Notes: a model not told the origin generated them from the letters alone. A stretch of DNA of 64,000 nucleotides from GCA-016699835 sp964543905 (GCA_964543905.1 CAZIZO010000009.1:1-64000), one strand, 5' to 3'; shown: positions 25,008 through 34,638, numbered from the stretch's first letter. Translations and numbers: made by a program.

Positions 25008-27878
25008 TCACTTGGTCGACCCCACCGCCCCCGACTCCGCCGGCCAGGCAAGCCGCAGCCGCTCGGCCTCCTCTCGCTTGCCCGTGGCCTCCAGGATCGC
25101 CGCCAGTTCTTTCGCAATCGCTCCCTCCGTATCCATCTTGAGCGTCCTGGCGAGGTCCAACGCGCGCCGGTGCGCCACCTCCGCCTCGGCGAACCGTGAC
25201 GCTCGGACGAGCGCCGACCCCAGTCGCCGGAGCGTGCTGCACAAGGAGCGATCTCGCGAACTGAGATCGTCGAAGATGCCCACCGATTCACGCAGCAACG
25301 TCGCGGCCTCGTCGCCCGCGCCGACCTTGCTCAGGAACGCCCCAAAGTCGCTCATCAGGATGGCCGCGTTCCTCGTGCGCTGCCCCAGCCCTCGCCGCGC
25401 CTCGAGCGCCTCGCGAAAGAGCGCCTCGGCCTTCTCGTTCTGCCCCAGTCGCGCATGCAGCAACGCCAGATCGTGCGCCGCGCTCGCCACCCGCACGCCG
25501 CCCTGCACTCGATAGATCTCGAGCGCCTCCTCCAGGAGTTGCGCCTGCCTGGGCTGGTCCTGGCGCTTCCCCGCGATCGACGCGAGCAGTTCGATCGTCC
25601 TCGCGACATCCGGATGCCGAGACCCAAGCCGCACCTTGCGGAGTTGAAGCACGTCCTCCAACTCGGCCTCGGCCGCATCCAACTCGTCCTTCCGAATGCG
25701 GAGTGCCGCGAGGGCGTTGCGAACACTCAGCACACGCGGATGCTCGCCTTCATAGATCCGCCGACGCACCTGAAGACACGCCTCATACGACTTCTGCGCT
25801 GCCTCATACTCGCGAACCTGTTCCAGCGCGAACGCGTGATTGAACAACACCACCGAGTACTGCGGGTGCGACTCCCCCACCGTGTCGCGCAGCGCCTCCA
25901 CCGCCCTGCCCGTCAGCCGGACACTCTCTCGCTCCCGCTCGTCGCCCCCGATCCGACCGACCGCGCTCGCCAGCATGTCGAGCGCCAACCCCAACGTCCG
26001 GCGCTGCGAGGGACCCGCTCGCTCCAGAATCTCCACGGCCCGACGCAGATAAGGTTCCGCCTTGGAATACGCCCCCGCCATCGCGTACGCCTGGCCCAGC
26101 GTCCCCAAGGTCTCCGCAAGTGCCGGGTCGTCGGCCGCGGCATGCGACTCCCGAATCCTCAGGGCCTCCTCGGCCAGCCGAATCGCCCGCTCGTGATCCT
26201 TGTCCGCATTCGCGAGGCGGACCAAAGGCGACAGGGATTGCGCGTACTCCACCGCACCCTCTCCATACACACTCGCGATGCGAACCCGTGCGGCCTCGAG
26301 GTGTGGACGCGCATTCTCACGCAGCCCAAGCCCGAGATACGTCTTCCCGATCGCCGTTCGAATCGACGCCTCGACATCCGGCTCATCCCCGAGGTCCCGC
26401 TCTACGCGTGATGACGCCTGGTCGAGGATCTCTCGCACCGTCACCTCTCGCCCTTGGGCCTGCTCAGGATCGGCCGCGGTGAGCATCTCCACCAGGAACT
26501 CCACCGATTGTTCCGCCTTGCGCGCCTCCGCTCTGGCGATCCGCTCGCGGTCCTCGGCCAGATGTCGCGCGGCGGTCGCTTCCACGAGGCCAAGACCCGT
26601 TCCGAGCACTCCAAGCATCAGCACCAACATCGTCGCGCACACGCCTCCGACCAGCACCTTGTTCCGCTTCGTGAACTTGCGGATCTGGTACATCGTGCTC
26701 GCGGGCCGCGCGATGATGGGACGATCGCCCAGATAGCGTTCGACGTCCGCGGCAAAGTCCGCGACCGACGCGTACCGACGCTCCGGATCCTTCTCCATCG
26801 CCCTGTGCACGATCGTCTCAAGGTCTCCTCGAAAGGCCCGATCCACCGTGCGCAGCGACATCGCCTCCTGCTCCGCGATCACACGCGCCGCCTCGCTGAC
26901 GGGCCTCTTCGACACGTCGTACGGGGGCTGCCCCGCAAGCAGTTCGTACAGAATCACCCCGAGCGAGTACACATCCGACCGCACATCCACGCGGTCGCTC
27001 TGCCCCATCGCCTGCTCCGGGCTCATGTACTGCAACGTGCCGATCACTTGACCGATGCTGGTCTGCATCGTGGTGACCGCCAGGTCGCGATCGGTGACTC
27101 GTGCAACGCCGAAGTCCAGGATCTTCGGTGCTCCGATGACGCCCCGGACGCCCTTGAAGCCCGTCGTCGATGGGGACCCCGACCCACCACTCCCGTCGGG
27201 CCCATCCGATGAGGTTTCCGCCTCCTCGACGAGGATGTTCCCGGGCTTGAGGTCACGGTGGATCACGCCGCGCTGGTGCGCGTGATGCACGGCCTCACAG
27301 ATGCGCACGAAAAGCACGAGACGTTCCGCGATCGCGAGGTCCCGCCCTCGCACGTATTCCAGCAGGCTCTTGCCCCGGACCAACTCCATCGCAAAGAAGG
27401 GCTGCGGCTCGCCGTCCGGCCCCGGCGCCGCTCCGGCCTCATAGATCTGCGCGATCCCGGGGTGCTTCAGCCTGGCCAGCACGTGCGCCTCGTGCTCGAA
27501 TCGACGCCGCATCAAGGGCGATACCAGCGACGACCGAACCAACTTGAGCGCCACGGCACGCCGCGGCCGCTCCTGCTCGGCCCGATACACCACCCCCATG
27601 CCCCCACGCCCCAGCACGTCGCGGACGACGTACGCCCCTATGGCCCTGCCGATCATCGGGTCGACGCCCCGCGCGACCTCGCCCAGATCGATCGTCGCCA
27701 CGGGCTTGCCCATGAACGCATCCGAACGACCGTGCGCGTCCAGCATGCGCTCCAGCCGAGTGCGGAGCAACTCGTCACCCGCGCACTCCCTCGCAAGGAA
27801 CGCCGATCGCTCGGAAGGCTCCAGGTCCGCCGCCCGATCGAAGAGGTCGCGCACCCGCGCGAAGGACGCCTCGCTCAT
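25008..27878 (-). CDS. Transmembrane Ser/Thr protein kinase with TPR sensor region
   Basis: A 956-residue Hanks-type kinase. Residues ~1-75 form a helical region (MSEASFARVRDLFDRAADL) common in planctomycete kinases; the kinase domain spans ~82-385 with GRGGMG (90-95), Lys112, HRDLKPGN with Asp209 and DFG at ~255. A Gly/Ser-rich insertion of about 25 residues separates the catalytic loop from DFG. One membrane helix (~408-432) is followed by about twelve tetratricopeptide-like repeats, so the TPR part should be outside the membrane. The ATG overlaps the sigma-factor stop as ATGA, indicating coupled expression with that ECF factor. Confidence 0.9.
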   Translation of the reverse strand: MSEASFARVRDLFDRAADLEPSERSAFLARECAGDELLRTRLERMLDAHGRSDAFMGKPVATIDLGEVARGVDPMIGRAIGAYVVRDVLGRGGMGVVYRAEQERPRRAVALKLVRSSLVSPLMRRRFEHEAHVLARLKHPGIAQIYEAGAAPGPDGEPQPFFAMELVRGKSLLEYVRGRDLAIAERLVLFVRICEAVHHAHQRGVIHRDLKPGNILVEEAETSSDGPDGSGGSGSPSTTGFKGVRGVIGAPKILDFGVARVTDRDLAVTTMQTSIGQVIGTLQYMSPEQAMGQSDRVDVRSDVYSLGVILYELLAGQPPYDVSKRPVSEAARVIAEQEAMSLRTVDRAFRGDLETIVHRAMEKDPERRYASVADFAADVERYLGDRPIIARPASTMYQIRKFTKRNKVLVGGVCATMLVLMLGVLGTGLGLVEATAARHLAEDRERIARAEARKAEQSVEFLVEMLTAADPEQAQGREVTVREILDQASSRVERDLGDEPDVEASIRTAIGKTYLGLGLRENARPHLEAARVRIASVYGEGAVEYAQSLSPLVRLANADKDHERAIRLAEEALRIRESHAAADDPALAETLGTLGQAYAMAGAYSKAEPYLRRAVEILERAGPSQRRTLGLALDMLASAVGRIGGDERERESVRLTGRAVEALRDTVGESHPQYSVVLFNHAFALEQVREYEAAQKSYEACLQVRRRIYEGEHPRVLSVRNALAALRIRKDELDAAEAELEDVLQLRKVRLGSRHPDVARTIELLASIAGKRQDQPRQAQLLEEALEIYRVQGGVRVASAAHDLALLHARLGQNEKAEALFREALEARRGLGQRTRNAAILMSDFGAFLSKVGAGDEAATLLRESVGIFDDLSSRDRSLCSTLRRLGSALVRASRFAEAEVAHRRALDLARTLKMDTEGAIAKELAAILEATGKREEAERLRLAWPAESGAVGSTK

Positions 27879-28468
27879 GACGTCGCATCCTCCGTCGGCT
27901 CCTCCAGCGCCGCGGAGAGCCACGCCCGAGCAAACTCCCAATCCCGCTTCACCGTGCGCGGGGAGATGTCCAGCACGTCCGAGACTTGCTCCACCGTCAA
28001 CCCTGCGAAAAACCTCAGATTCACAACCTCCGCAAGCCTCCGATCATGCCCCGCCAGACGATTCAGCACGCGATCCAAAGCCACCAGGTCCACGCTCGAA
28101 TCCTCCGCGTCACAGGCCACATCGAGATCGTCGATGCACAGACGTTGCCGACCACCGCCGTGGCGCACGCGCCCCCGCCGACGCGCCCGCTCGATCAGAA
28201 TGCGGCGCATCGCCTCCGCCGCCGCCGAAAAGAAGTGCGCCCGGTTCTTCCACTGCGCTCCGGTCTCCGAAAGCAGCCTCATGTACGCCTCGTGCACCAG
28301 GGCCGTCGGCTGCAGCGTCATCCCCGCCGGCTCTCGCGCCATCCGCGCCTCGGCCAACTTCCGCAACTCCTCATAGACCAGGGGGAGCAGTTCGCCCGGC
28401 GCGCTCGATTCCCCGCGATCGATCGCATGCAAGACGCGAGTGATGGCCTGCGTTCCTTCGTCGCTCAT
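27875..28468 (-). CDS. ECF-like RNA polymerase sigma factor (Acidobacteria/Planctomycete X6 type)
   Basis: A 197-residue sigma-70 family factor. Region 2 shows LLPLVYEELRKLAEARMARE and TLQPTALVHEAYMRLL with the RAHFFSAAAEAMRRILIERA helix typical of the group named Sig-70_X6; region 4 is NLRFFAGLTVEQVSDVLDIS with PRTVKRDWEFARAWL as recognition helix. The start at 28468 (MSDEGTQ) gives the family's usual beginning; ATGs at 28495 and 28504 are possible and none has a clear ribosome site. The gene is directly followed, with a four-base overlap, by a Ser/Thr kinase, so phosphorylation is a probable route of control rather than an anti-sigma factor. Confidence 0.9.
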   Translation of the reverse strand: MSDEGTQAITRVLHAIDRGESSAPGELLPLVYEELRKLAEARMAREPAGMTLQPTALVHEAYMRLLSETGAQWKNRAHFFSAAAEAMRRILIERARRRGRVRHGGGRQRLCIDDLDVACDAEDSSVDLVALDRVLNRLAGHDRRLAEVVNLRFFAGLTVEQVSDVLDISPRTVKRDWEFARAWLSAALEEPTEDATS

Positions 28469-28756
28469 CTTTGCAGCACCCAACTCCCCGCTCATGTCCA
28501 GCACGAGACCTTCGCACGCTCCCCTCGCCCGACAGAGTGTACTTGCTTTTCACCCCCCCGCAAGAGGTTCGGCATGGGATCGGCTCTCCGACCGTGCTCC
28601 TCGGACCTTGCCGTCCTGACTTCCCCCTACAGAACCCCCATGTTGCACCGCCGCCCGACGATTGCACGGGTCCACTTCCGCAGCCTCTTCGGCATCGACC
28701 CACACTACCCTTCCCCCTCGAATCCCATCGCACCCAACGTTCACGAGGGCTTGAAG

Positions 28757-31700
28757 ATGCGCCGTAGTTCCCCGCTCCTGCTTCTCCTCCTCGCCGCCCA
28801 TCGCTCCCTCGCGCAAGACCCCACCCCACCCGGCCAGCCTACACCCGATTCCCCAAAGCCTCCCGAACCCACAAACGCCGACGGGCCCTGGAACGTCAGC
28901 AACCCGCCCGGCCCGCACACGGACGTCTCGATCGACGTCCGCGAAGGCACCTGGATGAACATCGACGTCTCTCCCGATGGCAAGAGCATCGCCTTCGATC
29001 TTCTCGGCGACCTCTACACCATGCCCATCTCCGGCGGGATCGCCTCACCCCTCACCGGACCCGGCTCCCCCAGCGCCAACGACGTCGCGTGGGACATGCA
29101 GCCACGCTTCAGCCCCGACGGCTCCAAGATCGCCTTTACCAGCGATCGAGGCCACGGAGACAACATCTGGGTCATGAATGCCGATGGCACAAATCTGTTG
29201 CAAGTGACGAAGGAGACCTATCGCCTCCTCAACTCTCCCGCCTGGGATCCGTCAGGCCAAGCCATCGTCGCCCGCAAGCACTTCACCTCGCGCCGATCCC
29301 TCGGCGCGGGTGAGATGTGGCTCTATCACCTGGGGCAAGCCAAGCCCAAGGACGGCGGCGGCGACGGTCTGCCACTCACCTCCAAGCCCACCGATCAAAA
29401 GGACGTCGGCGAGCCCGCCTTCTCCCCCGATGGGCGATACCTGTACTACTCCTGGGACGCCACGCCCGGCGGCTCCTTCGAGTACAGCAAGGACTCGACT
29501 GGACAAATCTACATCATCTCCCGCCTCGACCGCGTCAAGGGCGAAACCGAGAACTGGATCACCGGACCGGGCGGCGCGATCCGCCCGACGCCCTCCCCCG
29601 ACGGCCGATCGCTCGCGTTCGTGCGCCGCGACAACTACAAGACTTGCCTCTTTCTCCAGGACATCGCCTCGGGCCAGATCCGCAAGGTCCACGACCAACT
29701 CGAACGCGACATGCAGGAAACATGGGCCATCCACGGCGTCTACCCCACGATCGCGTGGACGCCCGACAGCGCCTCGATCGTCTATTGGGCCAAGGGCAAG
29801 ATCTGGCGCGTCGCCATCGGCAACACGGGGGGGCCGAGAGAAAGCACCATCACCGAGATCCCGTTCCACGTCAAGACCACCCGCCGCGTGCAGGAGGCCG
29901 TGCGCACCCCGATCAACGTCGCGCCCGACACGTTCGATGTCCGACTGATCAAGACCGCGGAGGTTTCACCGAATGGTGACGCCGTCGCCTATCAAGCCCT
30001 CGGCCACATTTATGTGCGTCCGCTTCCCACCGGTGAACCGCGCCGCCTCACCAGCGACAACGACCGCTTCGAGTTTTGCCCTTCCTGGTCCCGGGACGGG
30101 CAATCCATCGTCTTCACCACCTGGAACGATCAGGAGATGGGCGCCGTCCGCGTCGCACCCGTCTCGGGTGGAGCCGCCCGCGACATCACCACCCAGCCCG
30201 GAATCTACGTCGATCCCGTCTTCTCCCCCGACGGCTCTCGCATCGTCTTCGGCAAAGTCTCCGGCGGTTACCTCCTCCCCAACATCCACTCACGCGACAC
30301 CGGCGTCTTCGTCGCACCCACCCGCGGCGGCGAGATGAAACGCCTCACCAAGCGCGGCACCAATCCACAGTTCGGCCCCGACAACTCCCGTGTCTTCCTC
30401 GTCACCTCCGAGCCCGACAAGGACAACGACAACACCAAACTCATCTCCATCGCCCTCGACGGACCCGAGGGACGCGACGAACGCGAGCACTTCAAGAGCA
30501 GCAACGCCACCGAGATGCGAGTCTCGCCCGACGGCAAGTGGCTCGCCTGGGCCGAGCGATTCAACGTCTATGTCACTCCCTTCACCCTCACCGGTCGAAG
30601 CATCGACATCGGGCCCGGCGCCACCAACCAGCCCGTCGCCAAGGTCTCCAGCGACGCCGGCATCTCCCTCCGCTGGTCCGGCGATTCCAAGCGGGTGACA
30701 TGGACTCTTGGGCCCGATCTCTTCAGCAAAGACCTCGATGCAACATTCACCTGGCTCCATCCGACCTCGCCCGGGACCGCCGCCGACCTCACCCACCCCC
30801 GCGAAGGCGAATCAAAGAATGACGACAAGCCCATCGGCCTCAACGTCGCCTTCACGCAGCACAAGTTTGTGCCCAAAGGAAAGGTCGCCTTCGTCGGCGG
30901 CAAGATCATCACCATGCGCGAGTTGGTGCCGGCGAAGGACTCGGTGGTTCCGCCCTCGACACCAAACTCCACCTGGACCCTCCCCGATCCTCCGATCGAG
31001 ATCATCGCCGACGGCACCCTCCTCACCGACGGCGACCGCATCACCGCCGTCGGTGCACGCAACGCGGTCCATGTCCCCGCGGACGCGTTCGTCGTGGATT
31101 GCACGGGCTTGGTCCTCGCCCCGGGCATGATCGACGTCCACGCCCACGGTGCCCAAGGTCAGGCCGGCATCACGCCCCAGCACAACTGGGGGCAATATGC
31201 CAACCTCGCCTTCGGCGTCACCACCATCCACGACCCGTCCAACGACACCGAGGAGATCTTCGCCGCCAGCGAGTTGCAAAGGGCCGGCATGATCGTCGCG
31301 CCGCGCACCTTCTCCACCGGCACCATCCTCTACGGCGCTACCGGCTCCTTCAAGGCCGAGATCAACAGCCTCGACGACGCCCTCTTCCACCTGCGCCGCA
31401 TGAAGGCCGTCGGCGCGTTCTCCGTCAAGAGTTACAACCAGCCGCGCCGCGATCAGCGCCAGCAAGTCATCGAAGCCGCACGCCAACTGGGCATGATGGT
31501 CGTGCCCGAGGGCGGCAGCCTCCTCCAGCACAACCTCACCATGGTCGTCGATGGGCACACCGGAGTCGAACACTCCCTCCCCTGCGAGAACATCTACCAG
31601 GACATCGTGCAACTCTGGGGCGCGAGCAAGACGGGATACACCCCCACGCTCGTCGTGGGCTACGGCGGGATCGCCGGCGAGAACTACTGGTACGACCGCA

Positions 31701-32308
31701 CGAACGTGTGGGAGAACGAGAAACTCCTCCGCTTCGTGCCGCGCCAAATCGTCGAGCCCCGCAGCCGCCGGCGCGAGCACGCCCCGGATTCGGATTACAA
31801 CACCCTCCGCAGCGCCAAGATCTGCAAAGACCTCAACGACGTCGGGATCACGGTGCACATCGGCGCGCACGGGCAACTCCCCGGGTTGGCCGCTCACTGG
31901 GAGTTGTGGATGCTCGGGCAGGGCGGGCTCTCGCCCATCCAGGCCATGCGATGCGCGACGATCCAAGGCGCCCGATACCTCGGCCTCGACAAGGACCTCG
32001 GCTCCCTCGAAGTCGGTAAACTCGCCGATATCGCCGTCTACGCCAAAGACTGGACGGCGAACCTCCGCGATTCCGACTCGGTCAAGTACGTCATGGTCGG
32101 CGGCCGCCTCTTCAACGCCGACACGATGGACGAGATCGGGCACAACGCCCGCCCGCGCTCGCCCTTCTACTTCGAACGCCTCCTCCCCTCGATCGGCTAC
32201 ACCGGCACCTTCGGCGCCTGCCACGGCTGCGGCCTGCCGGGGTGTGGGTCGGGGGTGCGGGGGACGATGCCGGAGGGCGAGGTGCCGATGGAGCGGGGGT
32301 ATCGGTAA
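28757..32308 (+). CDS. Exported beta-propeller/amidohydrolase fusion protein
   Basis: A 1183-residue exported protein with a signal peptide (SSPLLLLLLAAHRSLAQ) and a Pro-rich linker. Residues ~70-690 contain TolB/PD40 propeller blades (the RFSPDGSKIAFTSDRGHGDN form recurs); ~730-1130 is an amidohydrolase domain of the imidazolonepropionase-like group, with metal-binding DVHAHG, TTIHDPS, GHTGVEHSLP and the late H-x-GAHGQLPG block. The substrate is unknown; the fused family is found in Bacteroidetes and Planctomycetes, often with peptide or xenobiotic cyclic amides in mind. GAGG precedes the chosen ATG by nine bases. Downstream sequence drops in G+C content. Confidence 0.88.
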   Translation: MRRSSPLLLLLLAAHRSLAQDPTPPGQPTPDSPKPPEPTNADGPWNVSNPPGPHTDVSIDVREGTWMNIDVSPDGKSIAFDLLGDLYTMPISGGIASPLTGPGSPSANDVAWDMQPRFSPDGSKIAFTSDRGHGDNIWVMNADGTNLLQVTKETYRLLNSPAWDPSGQAIVARKHFTSRRSLGAGEMWLYHLGQAKPKDGGGDGLPLTSKPTDQKDVGEPAFSPDGRYLYYSWDATPGGSFEYSKDSTGQIYIISRLDRVKGETENWITGPGGAIRPTPSPDGRSLAFVRRDNYKTCLFLQDIASGQIRKVHDQLERDMQETWAIHGVYPTIAWTPDSASIVYWAKGKIWRVAIGNTGGPRESTITEIPFHVKTTRRVQEAVRTPINVAPDTFDVRLIKTAEVSPNGDAVAYQALGHIYVRPLPTGEPRRLTSDNDRFEFCPSWSRDGQSIVFTTWNDQEMGAVRVAPVSGGAARDITTQPGIYVDPVFSPDGSRIVFGKVSGGYLLPNIHSRDTGVFVAPTRGGEMKRLTKRGTNPQFGPDNSRVFLVTSEPDKDNDNTKLISIALDGPEGRDEREHFKSSNATEMRVSPDGKWLAWAERFNVYVTPFTLTGRSIDIGPGATNQPVAKVSSDAGISLRWSGDSKRVTWTLGPDLFSKDLDATFTWLHPTSPGTAADLTHPREGESKNDDKPIGLNVAFTQHKFVPKGKVAFVGGKIITMRELVPAKDSVVPPSTPNSTWTLPDPPIEIIADGTLLTDGDRITAVGARNAVHVPADAFVVDCTGLVLAPGMIDVHAHGAQGQAGITPQHNWGQYANLAFGVTTIHDPSNDTEEIFAASELQRAGMIVAPRTFSTGTILYGATGSFKAEINSLDDALFHLRRMKAVGAFSVKSYNQPRRDQRQQVIEAARQLGMMVVPEGGSLLQHNLTMVVDGHTGVEHSLPCENIYQDIVQLWGASKTGYTPTLVVGYGGIAGENYWYDRTNVWENEKLLRFVPRQIVEPRSRRREHAPDSDYNTLRSAKICKDLNDVGITVHIGAHGQLPGLAAHWELWMLGQGGLSPIQAMRCATIQGARYLGLDKDLGSLEVGKLADIAVYAKDWTANLRDSDSVKYVMVGGRLFNADTMDEIGHNARPRSPFYFERLLPSIGYTGTFGACHGCGLPGCGSGVRGTMPEGEVPMERGYR

Positions 32309-32372
32309 GCCGTCGGTTCGTATTCGAACGTGCCACAAACGTGGGAGATTTAGCACATTTTCTCACATTTCA

Positions 32373-32401
32373 TTGGCACTTTCTGGATTCTCGGGCATAT
32401 T
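32373..32401 (+). promoter_or_regulatory. Possible sigma-70-type promoter
   Basis: TTGGCA (32373-32378) and CATATT (32396-32401) are separated by 17 bases, 24 bases before the start of the second subtilase gene. The stretch is unusually A+T-rich for this window. The short leader leaves just enough room for the AAAGGAG ribosome site. Confidence 0.4.
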
Positions 32402-32424
32402 GGTGTATCCGAAAGGAGAATCCC

Positions 32425-33795
32425 ATGCTGCCTCGCTGCCTCGCTGCCTCGCTGCCTCGCTGCCCCGCTGCCTCGCTGATCGCTGTTTTCGCCATGGGAA
32501 CGAGTCCGGCGTTCGCGCAACGCGACCTCGGGCATAGCACGGAAGCTTTCATTGTCCGATTCTGGAACCCGGAGACCGCAAGAAATCTCTTGCAAAACGG
32601 CCATCCCATGCTTGATGCACTTGATGCGCGCGTGACATGGACCAGTACAGTCGCTCCAGAACTTGCCATTGTCCAAACGAGACAAGGTACTGCCGATGAG
32701 GTTCGAGAGCTATTCACGCTTGTTCGCGAAGTAGAGTACACCGAACCTGACAGCTTCGGCGAGAGCACGGCAACCCCAAACGACAACCTATGGCCGAATC
32801 AACAACCATACATGGATCTCATTTGTGCTCGCGGAGCTTGGAACGTCCGTACCAAAGCCACTGTGCCTTTCTCCGTCCTCGATAGCGGCGTTACGCTCGG
32901 AAACTGTGACATCACCCAGAACATCTTGGTCAATGCCGGAGAGCCTCTACCTCCCGACGGAAACGACACCGATGGCAACGGGTATATTGACGATCACTGG
33001 GGAACGGAGTTTCTACCTACTGCCCTGCCTGCTGGTACCTTTCCAGACCCAACAGATCAGATCGGTCACGGTTCCCTTGTTGCTTCGATCGCCGGCGCTC
33101 GCGGCAACAACAATACACCAGCATGCGACAACGGTCGTATCTGTGGTGCCGCGTGGGAATGCTCAATCGTTCCGATCAAGATTTCGAATGCAGCCGACAT
33201 TCTTTCGTTCTCTACTGTACTCAAGGGGTTTGAGTACTCATACGTACGCGGTGTCCGCCTCGCAAACTGTAGTTTTACATTTTACAATGCGGATTCGGCG
33301 GCGGTTCGAGCGTATATCCAGGCCACCCCTGATGTTCTCTACGTCTTTGCGGCTGGAAATGGTTCGTTGAATCTCGACATTCCCTGCTCAGTGAATATCT
33401 ATCCTCCCGAGTTCCCGTATGACAACATTCTTGTCGTTGGAGGATGTACGTCATCTGATCAACTGTGGAACACAAATCCTGATCCTTGTTCTTGGGACGA
33501 AGGTGGAACGCACTTCGGCCATCTCTCTGTAGATCTGTTCGCGCCATCCGAAGAGATTTGGACCTTGAATTGGGACCTGTATGCGCCGGCCCCATTCAGC
33601 GGCACCAGTTACGCAGCTCCCCTGGTCACAGCCTTCGCCGCTTTGAAGTGGTCGCAATCTCCGAACCTCACAGCACTCGATTTGAAGGCGAAGATTCTCG
33701 CTGCCGTTGACGTCTTGCCTCAGTACACAGGGTACTGCACCACGAACGGTCGCTTCAACGCTTCGAAGCTCCTCCAATCGTCTTTGTGTAACTAG
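32425..33795 (+). CDS. Exported subtilase (S8), lower G+C, octanucleotide repeat in the signal peptide
   Basis: A 456-residue exported serine protease. The N-terminus (LPRCLAASLPRCPAASL) is encoded by an eight-base tandem repeat that begins immediately after ATG, followed by hydrophobic IAVFAMGTSPAFAQ, a likely cleavage site. A short pro-region precedes the S8 domain: D153 (SVLDSGVTLGN), H215 (IGHGSLVASIAG), oxyanion Asn312 in FAAGNGS and S395 (FSGTSYAAPLV). DGNDTDGNGYIDDHWG resembles a calcium-binding loop. Codon use and base composition are clearly less G+C-rich than in the flanking genes, suggesting acquisition. AAAGGAG at 32412-32418 supports the start. No C-terminal repeat domain is present. 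Confidence 0.88.
   Translation: MLPRCLAASLPRCPAASLIAVFAMGTSPAFAQRDLGHSTEAFIVRFWNPETARNLLQNGHPMLDALDARVTWTSTVAPELAIVQTRQGTADEVRELFTLVREVEYTEPDSFGESTATPNDNLWPNQQPYMDLICARGAWNVRTKATVPFSVLDSGVTLGNCDITQNILVNAGEPLPPDGNDTDGNGYIDDHWGTEFLPTALPAGTFPDPTDQIGHGSLVASIAGARGNNNTPACDNGRICGAAWECSIVPIKISNAADILSFSTVLKGFEYSYVRGVRLANCSFTFYNADSAAVRAYIQATPDVLYVFAAGNGSLNLDIPCSVNIYPPEFPYDNILVVGGCTSSDQLWNTNPDPCSWDEGGTHFGHLSVDLFAPSEEIWTLNWDLYAPAPFSGTSYAAPLVTAFAALKWSQSPNLTALDLKAKILAAVDVLPQYTGYCTTNGRFNASKLLQSSLCN
32428..32475 (+). repeat. Octanucleotide tandem repeat (CTGCCTCG)n just after a start codon
   Basis: Six consecutive eight-base units, five identical CTGCCTCG and one CTGCCCCG (the fifth), lie directly after the ATG of the subtilase gene. 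Eight is not a multiple of three, so gain or loss of one unit shifts the reading frame. Confidence 0.9.
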
Positions 33796-33813
33796 GCACC
33801 TCGGAGCGTTCTA

Positions 33814-34638
33814 ATGACATGCACTGGACAACGCTTCGTCCACCTGTTTACCTGCCTTGCAACATCGTTGACTGCGTGCAATTTGACGGGTGCGCAGAAC
33901 AATTTTATCATCTCGACAGACCCTTCGATTTGGCGGTGGGAGGCGTCCGCAGACCAAGGGGTAACATGGCATTCGGGGCTGATGGATGTGGATTCGTCCG
34001 TTTCGTCTGTCCACGTCCGGGCAGTGTCTACCTTCCCGGGTCCGTCAAACACCTACTTCGGCGCTACGTCTCTGGATGCGACCGTAACTGGGGCTCCTGG
34101 AATTGGTGAAGCAGACACGATCTCGCGTTCGAGTATCTCCCGTGGTCAGATCACGAACAATCTCGTGGAACTAGCCGTCACCCGATTCGGTAGTGTTCTA
34201 AAAATCGACGATGAATCCGACTTGCTCCCGCCGGGCATTGGAACAAGATGGGCAAACGTATCTCAGGCTGCGCCGTTCCGATCGCCACCACCTGTTCTCG
34301 GAAATCCTATTATCTGCTTCGCTTACGAACTTGCACTCGATGGAACTCAAGGTCAACGAATCGTAAGTGCCCAGTTTCCGATCGATCGAGAGTATGGGTT
34401 GAACTCGCCAATTGTACATCTTTTTCGGGCCAATGATTTCAACGAAATCTGGAATATCTACGTACATCCGCTTGTTCAGCAGAACCTGGTGCTCAATGTA
34501 GTTCCAAGTCCGTGCTCGCTGATGTTGCTCGCGCTCTCCGTCGTTTCCATGCGAAATCGCACCGGATCTGCTGCGGTTACGAACTCACCGCCAACCGCAC
34601 CATCAACTCCACCCCAGTCCCAATCGCATCATCGTTGA
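33814..34638 (+). CDS. Exported protein with PEP-CTERM-like C-terminal tail
   Basis: A 274-residue exported protein of unknown function. A signal-like N-terminus (FVHLFTCLATSLTACNLTGAQ) is followed by a beta-rich region with no family I recognise, and near the C-terminus by VVPSPCSLMLLALSVVSM with RNR, the Val-Pro-x-Pro, hydrophobic helix and Arg cluster of PEP-CTERM sorting tails, then about 25 polar residues beyond the usual end. Those extra residues, which overlap the M20 gene by 62 bases, may reflect a lost stop. Base composition is low, as in the subtilase 18 bases upstream. GGAG precedes the start by eight bases. Confidence 0.65.
   Translation: MTCTGQRFVHLFTCLATSLTACNLTGAQNNFIISTDPSIWRWEASADQGVTWHSGLMDVDSSVSSVHVRAVSTFPGPSNTYFGATSLDATVTGAPGIGEADTISRSSISRGQITNNLVELAVTRFGSVLKIDDESDLLPPGIGTRWANVSQAAPFRSPPPVLGNPIICFAYELALDGTQGQRIVSAQFPIDREYGLNSPIVHLFRANDFNEIWNIYVHPLVQQNLVLNVVPSPCSLMLLALSVVSMRNRTGSAAVTNSPPTAPSTPPQSQSHHR

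Noticed and set aside
33540..33620. A possible second repeat-tail in the lower-G+C subtilase
   Set aside because: Its C-terminus (NASKLLQSSLCN) lacks the DGGVTIDDLL block and ends in Asn, so it is not a carrier.
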